Assembly: GCA_964371655.1 (NCBI GenBank)
Contig: CAYJOD010000015.1
Span: forward strand, 1-64,000
Source of the DNA: CAZGSN01 sp964371655
GTDB lineage: Bacteria > Desulfobacterota > Binatia > HRBIN30
DNA length: 64,000 nt
Direction of reading: 5' to 3'
Made by a program: the position numbers and the translations under genes. Numbering within the stretch: position 1 is the stretch's first letter; every line of letters begins with the position of its first letter. This document shows positions 53,968 to 62,488 of the stretch, piece by piece. The notes under the pieces were generated by a model. The model had not been told where the DNA came from. It saw only the letters and a program-made list of their open reading frames with translations, and searched no databases.

Positions 53968-55032
53968 CTACGGCCGCGCCTCGAGCACCATGTTCACCGG
54001 TGTTTCGGTTGCACGCCGGAAGCGCGTGAAGCCACCTTCCATGACGACTTCGCGCAAACGCGCCTCACCCGCTTGTGCTCCCAAAGCGAGACCGACCTCC
54101 TGCGACAGGGACGCCGGTGTACAGATCAACGTCGAAGCCGCGTAGAACAGGCGGCCGATGGGATTCAGATTGCCCTCGACCGTGTCGGTCGCGAATGGCT
54201 CGACGATCATCCAGGTGCCGTCGCGACGCAGAGACGAGCGCACGTGCTTGGCGGCGCCGACCGGATCGCCCATGTCGTGCAAGCAGTCGAAGAAGGTGAC
54301 GAAATCGTAGGTGCCGGAGAAGGTCTTAGCCGGCGCAACCTCGAACTTGACGCGATCCGCCACCCCGGCGGTCTGAGCGGCGCTGCGCGCATGATCGATC
54401 GACGCCGGGTGGTAGTCGAAGCCGACAAAGGTCGAACGCGGGAACGATTTCGCCATGAGGATCGTCGACGCACCATGACCGCAGCCGACATCGGCCACCT
54501 GCGCCCCGGTTTCGAGCTTCGCGGCGACGCCGTCCAGCGCCGGAATCCACTCGCCCGTCAGGTGCGCCGCATAGCCCGGGCGGAAGAAGCGCTCGGTCCC
54601 GGCAAACAGCTCGGGATCGTGCTCGTGCCAGCCCACACCTTGGCCATTGCGAAACGCCTCGGCGATCTTGGGCCCGGCCTTCATCGCCGCCGTCATTGCC
54701 TGGAATCCGCCGATCACGCAGGCGGCGCTGTCTTCGTTGGTCAACGCCTCCTCCTGCTCCGGCGACAGCCAGTACTGGTGCTGCGCCGGATCGTATTCCA
54801 CGTAACCCGACGCGGCCTGCGCGTTCAGCCATTCGCGCACGTAGCGCTCGCTCGTTTTGGTGCGTCGGGCCAGCTCCGCGGAAGACTGCCGCCCGCCAGC
54901 AGCCAGTCCTTTGTACAAGCCGAGCTTGTCACCGATGACGACAAGCGTACCGGTGACGGCCCCACCAAGATCGCCGATGGCCTTGCCGACGAACGCTTCG
55001 AGCTTCTGGGGATCGAGTCGATCGATGTGCAT
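53968..55032 (-). CDS. Class I SAM-dependent methyltransferase with N-terminal winged helix
   Basis: A 354-aa protein. The N-terminal ~170 residues are a winged-helix-like dimerisation domain (SSAELARRTKTSERYVREWLNA). The SAM-binding motif VADVGCGHGAST is at about 179-190, followed by VGFDYHPASIDHAR and YDFVTFFDCLHDMGDP. The arrangement resembles Rv2258c-like methyltransferases. The ATG at 55032 is chosen because AAGGAGG precedes it; the frame extends 17 codons further without a site. Substrate unknown. Confidence 0.88.
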   Translation of the reverse strand: MHIDRLDPQKLEAFVGKAIGDLGGAVTGTLVVIGDKLGLYKGLAAGGRQSSAELARRTKTSERYVREWLNAQAASGYVEYDPAQHQYWLSPEQEEALTNEDSAACVIGGFQAMTAAMKAGPKIAEAFRNGQGVGWHEHDPELFAGTERFFRPGYAAHLTGEWIPALDGVAAKLETGAQVADVGCGHGASTILMAKSFPRSTFVGFDYHPASIDHARSAAQTAGVADRVKFEVAPAKTFSGTYDFVTFFDCLHDMGDPVGAAKHVRSSLRRDGTWMIVEPFATDTVEGNLNPIGRLFYAASTLICTPASLSQEVGLALGAQAGEARLREVVMEGGFTRFRRATETPVNMVLEARP

Positions 55033-55127
55033 GATGCGAATCCTCCTTGGTGGCCAAGGTTGCACTCGTCGCGGAAGCTTCAATACCGATCGTTTGAGGG
55101 AAAACCCGTAGACCAGCTACCAGCCCG

Positions 55128-55258
55128 CATTTCTCACCAAGGCTTCACCGCAGAGACGCAAAGACGCCGAGAAGAAGATCTTCTGAAAGCAATTGCATTG
55201 CGCGTCCAACCATCCAAGGCTTTCTCTGCATCTCGGCGTCTCTGCGGTGAGAAATGCA
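55128..55258. repeat. TTCTCACC...GCAGAGACGCAAAGACG inverted repeat
   Basis: TTCACCGCAGAGACGCAAAG (about 55145) faces TCTCGGCGTCTCTGCGGTGA (about 55231), with TTTCTC/GAGAAA at the ends. It is part of the same dispersed family as 14676, 52258 and 60967. Confidence 0.75.
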
Positions 55259-55308
55259 CGCTCGGAGTTTGAGCGACGATCTCGTGGGCGCGCCCCCGTG
55301 GCGGTGCT

Positions 55309-55743
55309 ATGCCCGGGTTCATGAAGAGCTTTCGCAAGGTCCTCACCATGAACATCAAGGGGCGCATGGCTTTCGTGAACATCACCGCGCCGGTCGAGGC
55401 GGCAGTGCGCGACAGCACGGTTCAGGAAGGGCTATGCCTGGTCAACTCGATGCACATCACCTCCAGCGTCTTCATCAACGACGACGAGCCCGGCCTGCAC
55501 GAAGACTACGCGCGCTGGCTCGAACAACTGGCGCCGTACGATCCGAGCCCGCAGCGTTACCACCACAACCGTAGCGGCGAAGACAACGGCGACGCGCACC
55601 ACAAGCGCCAGGTCATGGGCCGCGAGGTCGTCGTGGCCATCACCAACGGTAAGCTCGACTTCGGTCCCTGGGAGCAGATCTTCTACGGCGAGTTCGACGG
55701 CAATCGCGCCAAGCGCGTGTTGATCAAGATCCTTGGCGAATAG
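55309..55743 (+). CDS. yjbQ: YjbQ family protein (UPF0047)
   Basis: A 144-aa protein of the widespread YjbQ/UPF0047 family, small beta-rich trimer; E. coli YjbQ has been linked to weak thiamine-phosphate synthase activity. Signature elements visible are EGLCLVNSMHITSSVFINDDEP, YHHNRSGEDNGDAHHKRQVMG and GPWEQIFYGEFDGNR. Start is ATG 55309; ATG 55321 (MKSFRKV) is an alternative and neither has a clear ribosome-binding site. No obvious operon partner. Confidence 0.88.
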   Translation: MPGFMKSFRKVLTMNIKGRMAFVNITAPVEAAVRDSTVQEGLCLVNSMHITSSVFINDDEPGLHEDYARWLEQLAPYDPSPQRYHHNRSGEDNGDAHHKRQVMGREVVVAITNGKLDFGPWEQIFYGEFDGNRAKRVLIKILGE

Positions 55744-56083
55744 GAAACCAGCGCGGATCAGACACCGGATCTCTCGCGACGGTGCCCGTGAATCCAGCCG
55801 GGAATTGGAAGGACCACGGATTGCACGGATAACACGGATTCTTGAAAAGGATGAAGTCAGGGAATTAAAGACGTCTCATCCGTGCGATCCGTGTAATCCG
55901 TGGTTCTCTTACTGCTTGTTGCAAAAGTAAAAGAAGGAACTCCGCAGATGACACAGATGACGCAGATGAGTACTGTGCTTCGCCAAGGGCTATAATTCGC
56001 GGATCTGTGTCATCTGCGTCATCTGTGGATCTTTCTCCGGCAGCTGCCGGATCTTCTATTTCTTTCGCAAGGCTCAATAAGCT
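55744..56083. repeat. Repeat-rich intergenic region (ACCACGGATTACACGG and CAGATGACACAGATG words)
   Basis: ACCACGGATTGCACGGATAA (55816) faces CGATCCGTGTAATCCGTGGT (about 55882). CAGATGACACAGATGACGCA (55945) faces GTGTCATCTGCGTCATCTGT (about 56007). Two nested inverted-repeat families fill the gap; no gene is seen. Confidence 0.75.
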
Positions 56084-56968
56084 CTACGCCGTCGCCGCCA
56101 GCGCGCTGATGGCGTCGACGAATTGTGGCCACACGGGGCGCGGCATGTCGTGACCCATGCCGTCGATCAGTAGCAGCTTCGCGTCTGGAATCGCCTTCGC
56201 CGTTTCCATTCCGGCTTCGACCGGAACCAGTGGATCGTCCTTGCCGTGAATCACCAGCGCCGGAACGCGCACCGATCCGAGTGCCTCTTTGCGACTTTCC
56301 GAGGCCAGGATGGCAACCAACTGCCGAATCACTCCGTTTGGATTGGCGCCGCGTTCCCAGGACAACGTCGCGAGCCGGCGAACCTCGGCCTCGTCGAACG
56401 CAAAGCCGGGGCTGCCGATGGTGCGAAACACCGTGACCCCGCGCTCGATCGCCTCGTCGCGCGTGTTCGGCTGCGGCGACAACAGCACGCTCATGGCTTC
56501 CGCCTTGGGTTGCGGCAGCTCCGGATCGCCCGTCGTCGACATGATCGACGTCAGGCTGCGCACCTTCTTGGGAAACTCGATCGCCAGGCTCTGCGCGATC
56601 ATGCCGCCCATCGAGGCGCCGACGACGTGCGCGCTCTCGATGCCGAGCGCGTCGAGAAGTCCCGCCGCGTCGGCAGCCATGTCGCGCACGAAGTAAGGTG
56701 CGCCGCTGCTCGGCTGGCGCGTCATGGCGGCGGTGACGGCCGACATCACATCGGGCACCCCGAGGTGATCGAACCAGGTCGACTTGCCGACGTCGCGATT
56801 ATCGAAGCGGATGACCCGATAGCCGCGGCTCGCCAGGTTCCTGCAGAACTCGTCGCGCCACAGGATCATCTGGCCGCCAAGGCCCATGATCAACAGCAGC
56901 GGCGGTGCGTTGCGATCGCCAAATTCGTCGTACTCGATGTTGATTCCGTTGGCTGCAATGTTCGGCAT
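56084..56968 (-). CDS. Alpha/beta hydrolase
   Basis: A 294-aa cytoplasmic alpha/beta hydrolase. Oxyanion region MGLGGQMILW, nucleophile elbow GASMGG (Ser119), Asp245 in HGKDDPLVP and His273 in DGMGHDMP form a complete triad. The DNRDVGKS segment (55-62) is typical of the 2-hydroxy-6-oxo/esterase-like branch. It lacks a strong ribosome-binding site. No neighbour tells the substrate. The long open frame on the same strand further right (56996-58690) is repeat DNA plus antisense to OpgG and not an extension. Confidence 0.87.
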   Translation of the reverse strand: MPNIAANGINIEYDEFGDRNAPPLLLIMGLGGQMILWRDEFCRNLASRGYRVIRFDNRDVGKSTWFDHLGVPDVMSAVTAAMTRQPSSGAPYFVRDMAADAAGLLDALGIESAHVVGASMGGMIAQSLAIEFPKKVRSLTSIMSTTGDPELPQPKAEAMSVLLSPQPNTRDEAIERGVTVFRTIGSPGFAFDEAEVRRLATLSWERGANPNGVIRQLVAILASESRKEALGSVRVPALVIHGKDDPLVPVEAGMETAKAIPDAKLLLIDGMGHDMPRPVWPQFVDAISALAATA

Positions 56969-57014
56969 GGGTGGGAACCTGCAACGGCAGCGACGTTAAT
57001 GCAACCGCTGCCTG

Positions 57015-57114
57015 CGTATCTCGTATCTCGTATCTCGTGAAGCGTATCTCGTGAAGCGTATCTCGTGAAGCGCATCTCGTGAAGCGTATCTCGTGAAGCG
57101 TATCTCGTGAAGCG
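57015..57114. repeat. Tandem CGTATCTCGTGAAG array
   Basis: Two 7-bp CGTATCT units are followed by six 14-bp units of CGTATCTCGTGAAG (57029-57112), one carrying a C for T substitution. The array lies just upstream of a TCTCCGCGTC word (about 57150). It is in the 56969-57274 intergenic region, which otherwise holds no gene. Confidence 0.85.
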
Positions 57115-57274
57115 CTACCCTTACGCGAACAAGGACCTCCGACTTGGTCTGTCTCCGCGTCTCGCCTCTCCGCGTCTCCGCGTCTTGCTGGCGCTTGGCG
57201 GCTTGGGGTGAGGCAACCAATCTCTCTCCCTCGCCATGCTTTTCAACGGCCTGCCAGCCTGCCAGATTATACGG

Positions 57275-58777
57275 ATGCGAAAGACAAGCCTCTCTCTCCT
57301 GTGTCTCACCGCCCTGGTGTGGGCGTTGCCGGCCGCTGCCTTCGACCTCAACGACGTTGCCGCGAAAGCCGAGCAGCTGGCCAAGGCTCCGTTCGACGAC
57401 ACCACGGCGCGGGTGCCGGCGTGGATGCTCGATCTCAGTTACGATCAATGGCGCGATATCCGCTTCCGGCCCGAGGCTTCGATTTGGCGCAACGAGAAGC
57501 TGCCGTTCGAGCTGCAGTTCTTCCACGCCGGCCTCTACTACGACCACACCGTGGCGATGAACGTCCTCGACGCCAACGGCGTCAAGCCGATCGCATTCTC
57601 GACTCGGCTGTTCGACTATGGCAAGAACAAGTTCGCAGAGAAGATCCCGGCCGATCTCGGCTTCGCCGGATTCCGCATCCATTACCCGCTCAATCGCCCC
57701 GACTACCCCGATGAGGTGATCGTCTTCCTCGGCGCCAGCTACTTTCGCGCGGTGGCCAAGAATCAAGTGTACGGTCTGTCGGCGCGCGGCGTCGCCATCG
57801 ACACGATTGCTTCTTCCAAGGAAGAGTTCCCGGCGTTTCGCGAATACTGGCTCGAACGGCCGCAGGCCGACGCCACCAGCATCGTCGTCTACGCGCTGCT
57901 CGATGGGCCGAGCCTCACCGGCGCCTACCGCTTCGTGATCGAGCCCGGAGAGCAAACCGCGGTGCACGTGCAATGTCGCCTCTTCTTGCGCCGTACGGTG
58001 GAGAAACTCGGAATCGCACCGCTGACCAGCATGTTCTTTCACGGCGAGAACACCTTGCAGCCGTTCGTCGACTATCGCCCGGAAGTGCATGACTCCGACG
58101 GTTTGCTGCTGCACGGCGGCGATGGCGAGTGGCTGTGGCGGCCGCTGGAGAATCCACGCGCCATTCTCGTCAACACCTTCGCCGTCGAACATCCCAAAGG
58201 CTTCGGGCTGCTGCAGCGCGATCGCAAGTTCGAGCATCATATGGACCTGGAGACGCGCACGGATCTGCGCCCGAGCGTGTGGATCGATACCGACAGCGAC
58301 TGGGGCCGCGGCCGCGTCGAGCTCGTGCAGTTGCCGACCAACACCGATATCAACGACAACATCGTCGCCTACTGGGTGCCGCAAACGCAGCCGCAACCCG
58401 GCAAGGCCCTGGCGTTGGCGTACACGATCTATTGGTACGGCGACGACCCCAGCCGTCCCCCCGGTGGCCGCGCCGTGTCGACCCGGCGCGACTACGGAAC
58501 CCAGGAGAACGTGCAGCGCTTCGTCCTCGACTTCGAGGGCGATGCACTCGCAGGTCTGAGCGAGGATCACCCGCCGCGCGGCGTCGTCAGCATCGCCGGC
58601 GGCAAGGCGGCCGGCGAGATCATCGAGCAACATGTCGTGAAGAATCCGGTCAGCGGCGGCTGGCGCTTGAGCTTTCAAGTCCGCCCGCACCAGACCACTG
58701 CGATCGAGCTACGCGCCTTTCTGGAAAGCCGCGGCCGCGCCCTGACGGAAACCTGGTCGTACGCGATCGTTCCGTAG
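57275..58777 (+). CDS. opgG: Glucan biosynthesis protein OpgG/MdoG
   Basis: A 500-aa periplasmic protein of the MdoG/OpgG family needed for osmoregulated periplasmic glucan. Recognisable elements: signal MRKTSLSLLCLTALVWALPAAA, FDLNDVAAKAEQLA, YDQWRDIRFRPEASIW, FDYGKNKFAEKIP, GFAGFRIHYPLN, FLGASYFRAVAKNQVYGLSARGVAIDT and GEWLWRPLENP. Length is near that of E. coli OpgG (511). The ATG at 57275 gives the signal at the N-terminus; the frame upstream is repeat-adjacent. No opgH neighbour is seen. Confidence 0.95.
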   Translation: MRKTSLSLLCLTALVWALPAAAFDLNDVAAKAEQLAKAPFDDTTARVPAWMLDLSYDQWRDIRFRPEASIWRNEKLPFELQFFHAGLYYDHTVAMNVLDANGVKPIAFSTRLFDYGKNKFAEKIPADLGFAGFRIHYPLNRPDYPDEVIVFLGASYFRAVAKNQVYGLSARGVAIDTIASSKEEFPAFREYWLERPQADATSIVVYALLDGPSLTGAYRFVIEPGEQTAVHVQCRLFLRRTVEKLGIAPLTSMFFHGENTLQPFVDYRPEVHDSDGLLLHGGDGEWLWRPLENPRAILVNTFAVEHPKGFGLLQRDRKFEHHMDLETRTDLRPSVWIDTDSDWGRGRVELVQLPTNTDINDNIVAYWVPQTQPQPGKALALAYTIYWYGDDPSRPPGGRAVSTRRDYGTQENVQRFVLDFEGDALAGLSEDHPPRGVVSIAGGKAAGEIIEQHVVKNPVSGGWRLSFQVRPHQTTAIELRAFLESRGRALTETWSYAIVP

Positions 58778-58797
58778 GGAGGTCGTTGGTACCTGAT

Positions 58798-58922
58798 GGT
58801 TCAGACCGCAGACCCCCGGGCTTCAGACCTCGGGCTTCAGGCTTCAGGTGAAATCCCTCCAACTTACTCCGTCCCCGGTGGTTGTTGATCTCCTGAAGCC
58901 CGCAGCCTGAGGCCCGAAGCCT
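58798..58922. repeat. GGGCTTCAGGCTTCAGG / CCTGAAGCC inverted repeat
   Basis: CGGGCTTCAGGCTTCAGGTG faces CTCCTGAAGCCCGCAGCCTG and AGGCCCGAAGCC across about 60 bases. The related element is at 10385-10455. Confidence 0.7.
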
Positions 58923-59042
58923 ACTCCGAGTCTCAGGGTGGCCGTGCGACCTTGGCACCGGAGCTGACGCTGTGGCATAGAAAGGGTGCTGCTTTGTTGT
59001 CGCCTCGGTGGCATGACGGGGTGACGAAGGCAGGAGGATGCG

Positions 59043-59729
59043 ATGAACCGCTTGCTGATCAGCTTGTTGAGCGTCGGGCTGTGCGTGTTGACGGAAGGCC
59101 GCGCCAGTGCCGGCCACGATATGGCGCGACCGAGCGGCTGCGTCGTCGACTGTCCCACGTGCAATCCCGGCCAACCCTGCCCGATGCGGCCGTGCCGCTT
59201 GATCTGTCCGGATGGCGCCACCCCCTGCGGCGTGGCCCTATGCGAGCATGGTGACGTTTGCTGCAATGCCAGCTGCGGGATCTGCACTGCGCCCGGAGAA
59301 GGTTGCAGCCAAGAGGTCTGCGCACCCGACCGCTGTGCCGAGCACAGCGCGTGCGATCCCGATTTCCACTGGTCCGCGGAACGTTGTGCCTGTGTCGCGA
59401 ACGAGAGTGGATCCTGCCGCGACAGCTCGGACTGCGAGTTGCTCTCGGACTACTGCAGCGGCTGTGATTGCCGCGCTCTGGCTGCGGACGACCCGCAACC
59501 CGGCTGCGGCCTGCCCGGCGTACGCTGCTTTGCCGACCCATGTCTGAACCAGCGCGCCGCCTGTGTTGGTGGACGTTGCGAGGTCGTGCGCGACTGCGTG
59601 GAGAAACTTCTCTGCACGCGCGGCTATCGCTGGTCGCTCGAACGCTGCACCTGCGTGGCCGATCGCTCGCTGCGACTGCGCCGAAAGCACCAACCGCAGA
59701 TGCCGCATGCCCCCCATCCGCCGTGGTGA
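59043..59729 (+). CDS. Cys-rich secreted protein
   Basis: A 228-aa protein with a signal peptide (MNRLLISLLSVGLCVLTEGRASA) and about 30 cysteines spread over the mature region in clusters such as CVVDCPTCNPGQPCP, DVCCNASCGIC and CSGCDCRAL. This implies a disulfide-rich extracytoplasmic fold. The phrase DPDFHWSAERCACVANES recurs in changed form as GYRWSLERCTCVADRS, suggesting duplicated domains. The ATG has AGGAGG five bases upstream. Its stop overlaps the ketosynthase start by 23 bp, so it may be translationally coupled to it or simply adjacent. No family recognised. Confidence 0.7.
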   Translation: MNRLLISLLSVGLCVLTEGRASAGHDMARPSGCVVDCPTCNPGQPCPMRPCRLICPDGATPCGVALCEHGDVCCNASCGICTAPGEGCSQEVCAPDRCAEHSACDPDFHWSAERCACVANESGSCRDSSDCELLSDYCSGCDCRALAADDPQPGCGLPGVRCFADPCLNQRAACVGGRCEVVRDCVEKLLCTRGYRWSLERCTCVADRSLRLRRKHQPQMPHAPHPPW

Positions 59730-61056
59730 CGTGGCGGCGAGTGTGAGCGCGACCCAGCGGCGCGCCTGCGTCACCGGCTGCGGTGCGCTGTCTCCAATCG
59801 GTAACGATGCGGCCACGTTCTGGGCGGCGCTACTGGCCGGGCGTAGCGGTCTGCAACCTATCCGTGGCTTTGATACCGAGGGCATAAGCGTGGCGGTTGC
59901 CGGGGAAGTGAAAGACTTCTGTCCGTCTGTACGTCTGCGTGCCGACGAGATCGCTCGCCTCGACCGCGTCCATCAGTTCGCTCTCTACGCCGCGCGCGAA
60001 GCCCTCCAGGATGCGGGGCTCGATCTCGCTGCCGTCGAGCGCTCGCGTGTCGGTGTGATTGTGTCGACCAGCCTCGGAGGGATGGCGATCGGCGAGGCCT
60101 ACCAGCGGCATCAAGTCGATCCGCAGGATGACTTTCAGGTTCGTCGCCTGTTCGGGTTTCCGTACTACGCGACGGCAAATCAACTGGCGCGCGAGTTGGG
60201 GGTGTCCGGGCCCGTTGTCAGTCCCTCGATCGCGTGTGCCTCGGGGACGCACGCGGTCGGTCTGGCGTTCGAGCTCATTCGACTCGGGCACGCCGATGCC
60301 TTCATCGTCGGCGGCGTCGAGTCGTTGTGTGCGTTTGTCGTAAACGGCTTCAACTGCCTGCGCGCGACGACCGCCGAGATGGTCCGTCCATTCGACAGTC
60401 GCCGCTCCGGCCTGCTTCTCGGCGAGGGCGCCGCGATCCTGGTGATCGAGGAGAGGGAGCGTGCGAACAGCCGTGGCGCGCGTACCGATGTGGAGGTGGT
60501 CGGCAGCGCGCTCGCGGGGGATGCGACCCACATGACCGCGCCGGCACGCGACGGCTCGGGTGCGGCGCGCGCCATGCGTGCGGCCCTGGAAGAGGCCGCT
60601 GTCGCGCCCGCGGCTGTCGACTTCATCAGCGCCCATGGCACCGGCACGGTGTACAACGACGCGATGGAGGTCGCGGCGATCACCGCGGTCTTCGGCGAAT
60701 CCGCGCCGCGCATTCCGATCAACTCGATCAAAGCGTCGATTGGCCACACCCTGGCCGCAGCCGGAGCCTTCGAGGCAATCATGTGCGCCCAAATCCTGCG
60801 CAGCGGCCTGATTCCGTCAACCCTGAACTGCGAGCAGCTCGATCAAGGTTGTGGGCTCGACATCGTTCGTTCCGCGGTTCGACACCACGACGTACAGGTG
60901 GCGCTGTCGACGTCCTCAGCCTTCGCCGGCAACAACGCGGCGATCGTACTGCGACGTCCTAACCTGGATTTCTCACCGCGGAGACGCAGAGACGCAGAGA
61001 ACGCCTCGGATGGTTGGAAGGCGAATGCAAAACAGGAAACCGGAGACCGAAAATGA
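59707..61056 (+). CDS. Beta-ketoacyl-ACP synthase (KAS II type)
   Basis: A 449-aa ketosynthase that condenses an acyl primer with malonyl-ACP. Catalytic triad: Cys177 in SPSIACASGTHAVG, His310 in ISAHGTGTVYND, His347 in NSIKASIGHTLAAAG, with Lys342. ACVTGCGALSPIG and GGVESLCAFVVNGFNCLRA are also typical. The start is ATG 59707 inside the preceding gene; no better start is seen nearer the conserved sequence. The last ~28 residues (SPRRRRDAENASDGW onward) are encoded by the dispersed repeat at 60967, so the end is a repeat-derived extension. Paired with the next gene, a chain-length-factor-like partner. Confidence 0.9.
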   Translation: MPPIRRGDVAASVSATQRRACVTGCGALSPIGNDAATFWAALLAGRSGLQPIRGFDTEGISVAVAGEVKDFCPSVRLRADEIARLDRVHQFALYAAREALQDAGLDLAAVERSRVGVIVSTSLGGMAIGEAYQRHQVDPQDDFQVRRLFGFPYYATANQLARELGVSGPVVSPSIACASGTHAVGLAFELIRLGHADAFIVGGVESLCAFVVNGFNCLRATTAEMVRPFDSRRSGLLLGEGAAILVIEERERANSRGARTDVEVVGSALAGDATHMTAPARDGSGAARAMRAALEEAAVAPAAVDFISAHGTGTVYNDAMEVAAITAVFGESAPRIPINSIKASIGHTLAAAGAFEAIMCAQILRSGLIPSTLNCEQLDQGCGLDIVRSAVRHHDVQVALSTSSAFAGNNAAIVLRRPNLDFSPRRRRDAENASDGWKANAKQETGDRK

Positions 61057-61265
61057 AAAACCGGCCTTTCCGCGTGAGCATTGACCAGTTTGCGAATTCC
61101 GGTTTTCCGTTTCCTGTTCTCCATTCCGATTTATCGACAGTCTCAGACGGTGGGGGCGAGGGGAGCTGGCCTTCGACCCTCAACATGGCTTTGGCAGTAG
61201 GGCCGGCTGTGCCGGCCGTTCTGCATTTGCGTCGCACTCGGCTAAGGCCGGCACAGCCGGCCCTA
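60967..61265. repeat. Repeats between ketosynthase genes
   Basis: TTCTCACCGCGGAGACGCAG (60970) overlaps the 3' end of the first ketosynthase, followed by AAAACAGGAAACCGGAGACC (61028) and inverted partner TTCCGGTTTTCCGTTTCCTG (about 61093). TAGGGCCGGCTGTGCCGGCC (61198-61217) and its perfect 20-bp inverse (61245-61264) form a hairpin. Confidence 0.8.
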
Positions 61266-61302
61266 GCGCTGGCTTCTCGCATCCGCCTCGGCGCACTCGG
61301 CG

Positions 61303-62481
61303 GTGAGTCCTGAGTCTCGCGCCATGAAGGAAGGACAGCATCCTGCTCAGGACCCAGACCTCGGGACGCCGCGTTCCGTGTGGGTCACCGGCATCGGCGT
61401 GGTCTCGCCTCTGGGCAACTCGGTGCACGATATCAGCGAACGCTTTGCCGCCGGTGAAACGGCGGTGGTGTCGCTGTCCGAGCCTGCGGGCCGATTTGGT
61501 GCCAGCGTCGAATCCATCCCGCTCGATCTCGTGCCGTCGCCGGCGCGTAGTCATCTCGGCCGTCTCGATCGCTTCTGCCGGCTGCTGTTGTCGGCGGCTT
61601 TCTCCGCGGTCGATGCGGCGAAGATCGAGATCTCACCGGCTATCGCGCCGCGCGTCGGACTGTCGGTCGGGACCGCCTTGGGCTGCTTGCTGACCAATGC
61701 CGAATACAACCAGAAGCTCGTCGAGCAAGGTGCGGCGGCAGCGAGCCCGCGCCTGTTCGCGTACACGGTGTCGAGTGCCGCGGCCGGCGAGCTGTCGATC
61801 GCGCTCGGCATCAAAGGGCCGAACGTGACGGCGCATCAGGGCTTCGCGGCCGGGCTTGGGGCGGTCGGCTACGGGTTCGACCTCATCCGCATGGGCAAGG
61901 CCGACGTCGTGCTCGCTGGCGGCGTTGATGCGCTGGGTCCGGCGTTGACGCAGGGATTCGACGCCATGGGCTTGTTGAAGATGACACCCGGCGCGCTGCC
62001 GTTTCGGGATGAGATTCCCGGCCTCTACCCGTCGGAGGGTGCGGCCGTGCTCGTCTTGGAAGACGCCGTGCACGCGCGCCGACGCGGTGCCGAGCCGATG
62101 GCGGTGGTCAAGGGTTACGCGTGCGGCTTCGAGCCAACGCTGACGCAGCGCGACCGACAAGCGACGGCATTATGCGAGACCATGCGTCGGGCTCTCGATC
62201 GCAGTGCCGTCGCGCCCGTCGCGATCGAATCGGTTTTCACCAGTGCCCACGCGACGGCCGTCGATGCGGTGGAGTTAGCTGCCATCACGGCGGTTCTCGG
62301 CCGCCCGCGCGTTTTCGCTCCGAAGCAGGCGTGGGGAGAATGCTTCGCGGCGCACGGGGTCTTGTCGACGGCGCTGGCGGTGGGAATGATGGGTTCGACA
62401 AGCAGCCCGCGCCTCGCCCTGATTCACGCGCTTTGCTATTCCGGCCCCACCGTCGCGCTGGTCATCGGTCGCGAGGAGTAA
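61303..62481 (+). CDS. Chain-length-factor-like ketosynthase partner (active-site Cys replaced by Gln)
   Basis: A 392-aa protein of the ketosynthase fold. VTGIGVVSPLGNSVHD and AGGVDALGPALTQGFDAMG are KAS-like. However, the Cys position is Gln179 (VTAHQGFAAG), the first His region is SAHATAV, and the second is KQAWGECFAAHG with Glu where His is expected. Gln at the Cys site is typical of chain-length factors that pair with a catalytic ketosynthase. Start is ATG 61303; ATG 61324 is possible. The next gene starts 8 bases after its stop, so an operon is likely. Confidence 0.85.
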   Translation: MSPESRAMKEGQHPAQDPDLGTPRSVWVTGIGVVSPLGNSVHDISERFAAGETAVVSLSEPAGRFGASVESIPLDLVPSPARSHLGRLDRFCRLLLSAAFSAVDAAKIEISPAIAPRVGLSVGTALGCLLTNAEYNQKLVEQGAAAASPRLFAYTVSSAAAGELSIALGIKGPNVTAHQGFAAGLGAVGYGFDLIRMGKADVVLAGGVDALGPALTQGFDAMGLLKMTPGALPFRDEIPGLYPSEGAAVLVLEDAVHARRRGAEPMAVVKGYACGFEPTLTQRDRQATALCETMRRALDRSAVAPVAIESVFTSAHATAVDAVELAAITAVLGRPRVFAPKQAWGECFAAHGVLSTALAVGMMGSTSSPRLALIHALCYSGPTVALVIGREE

Positions 62482-62488
62482 AGCCTAC

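Noticed and set aside
56996..58690. 564-aa minus-strand open frame across opgG
   Set aside because: It is antisense to opgG and runs into the CGTATCTCGTGAAG array (encoding repetitive RYEIR-type residues); no family or start site.
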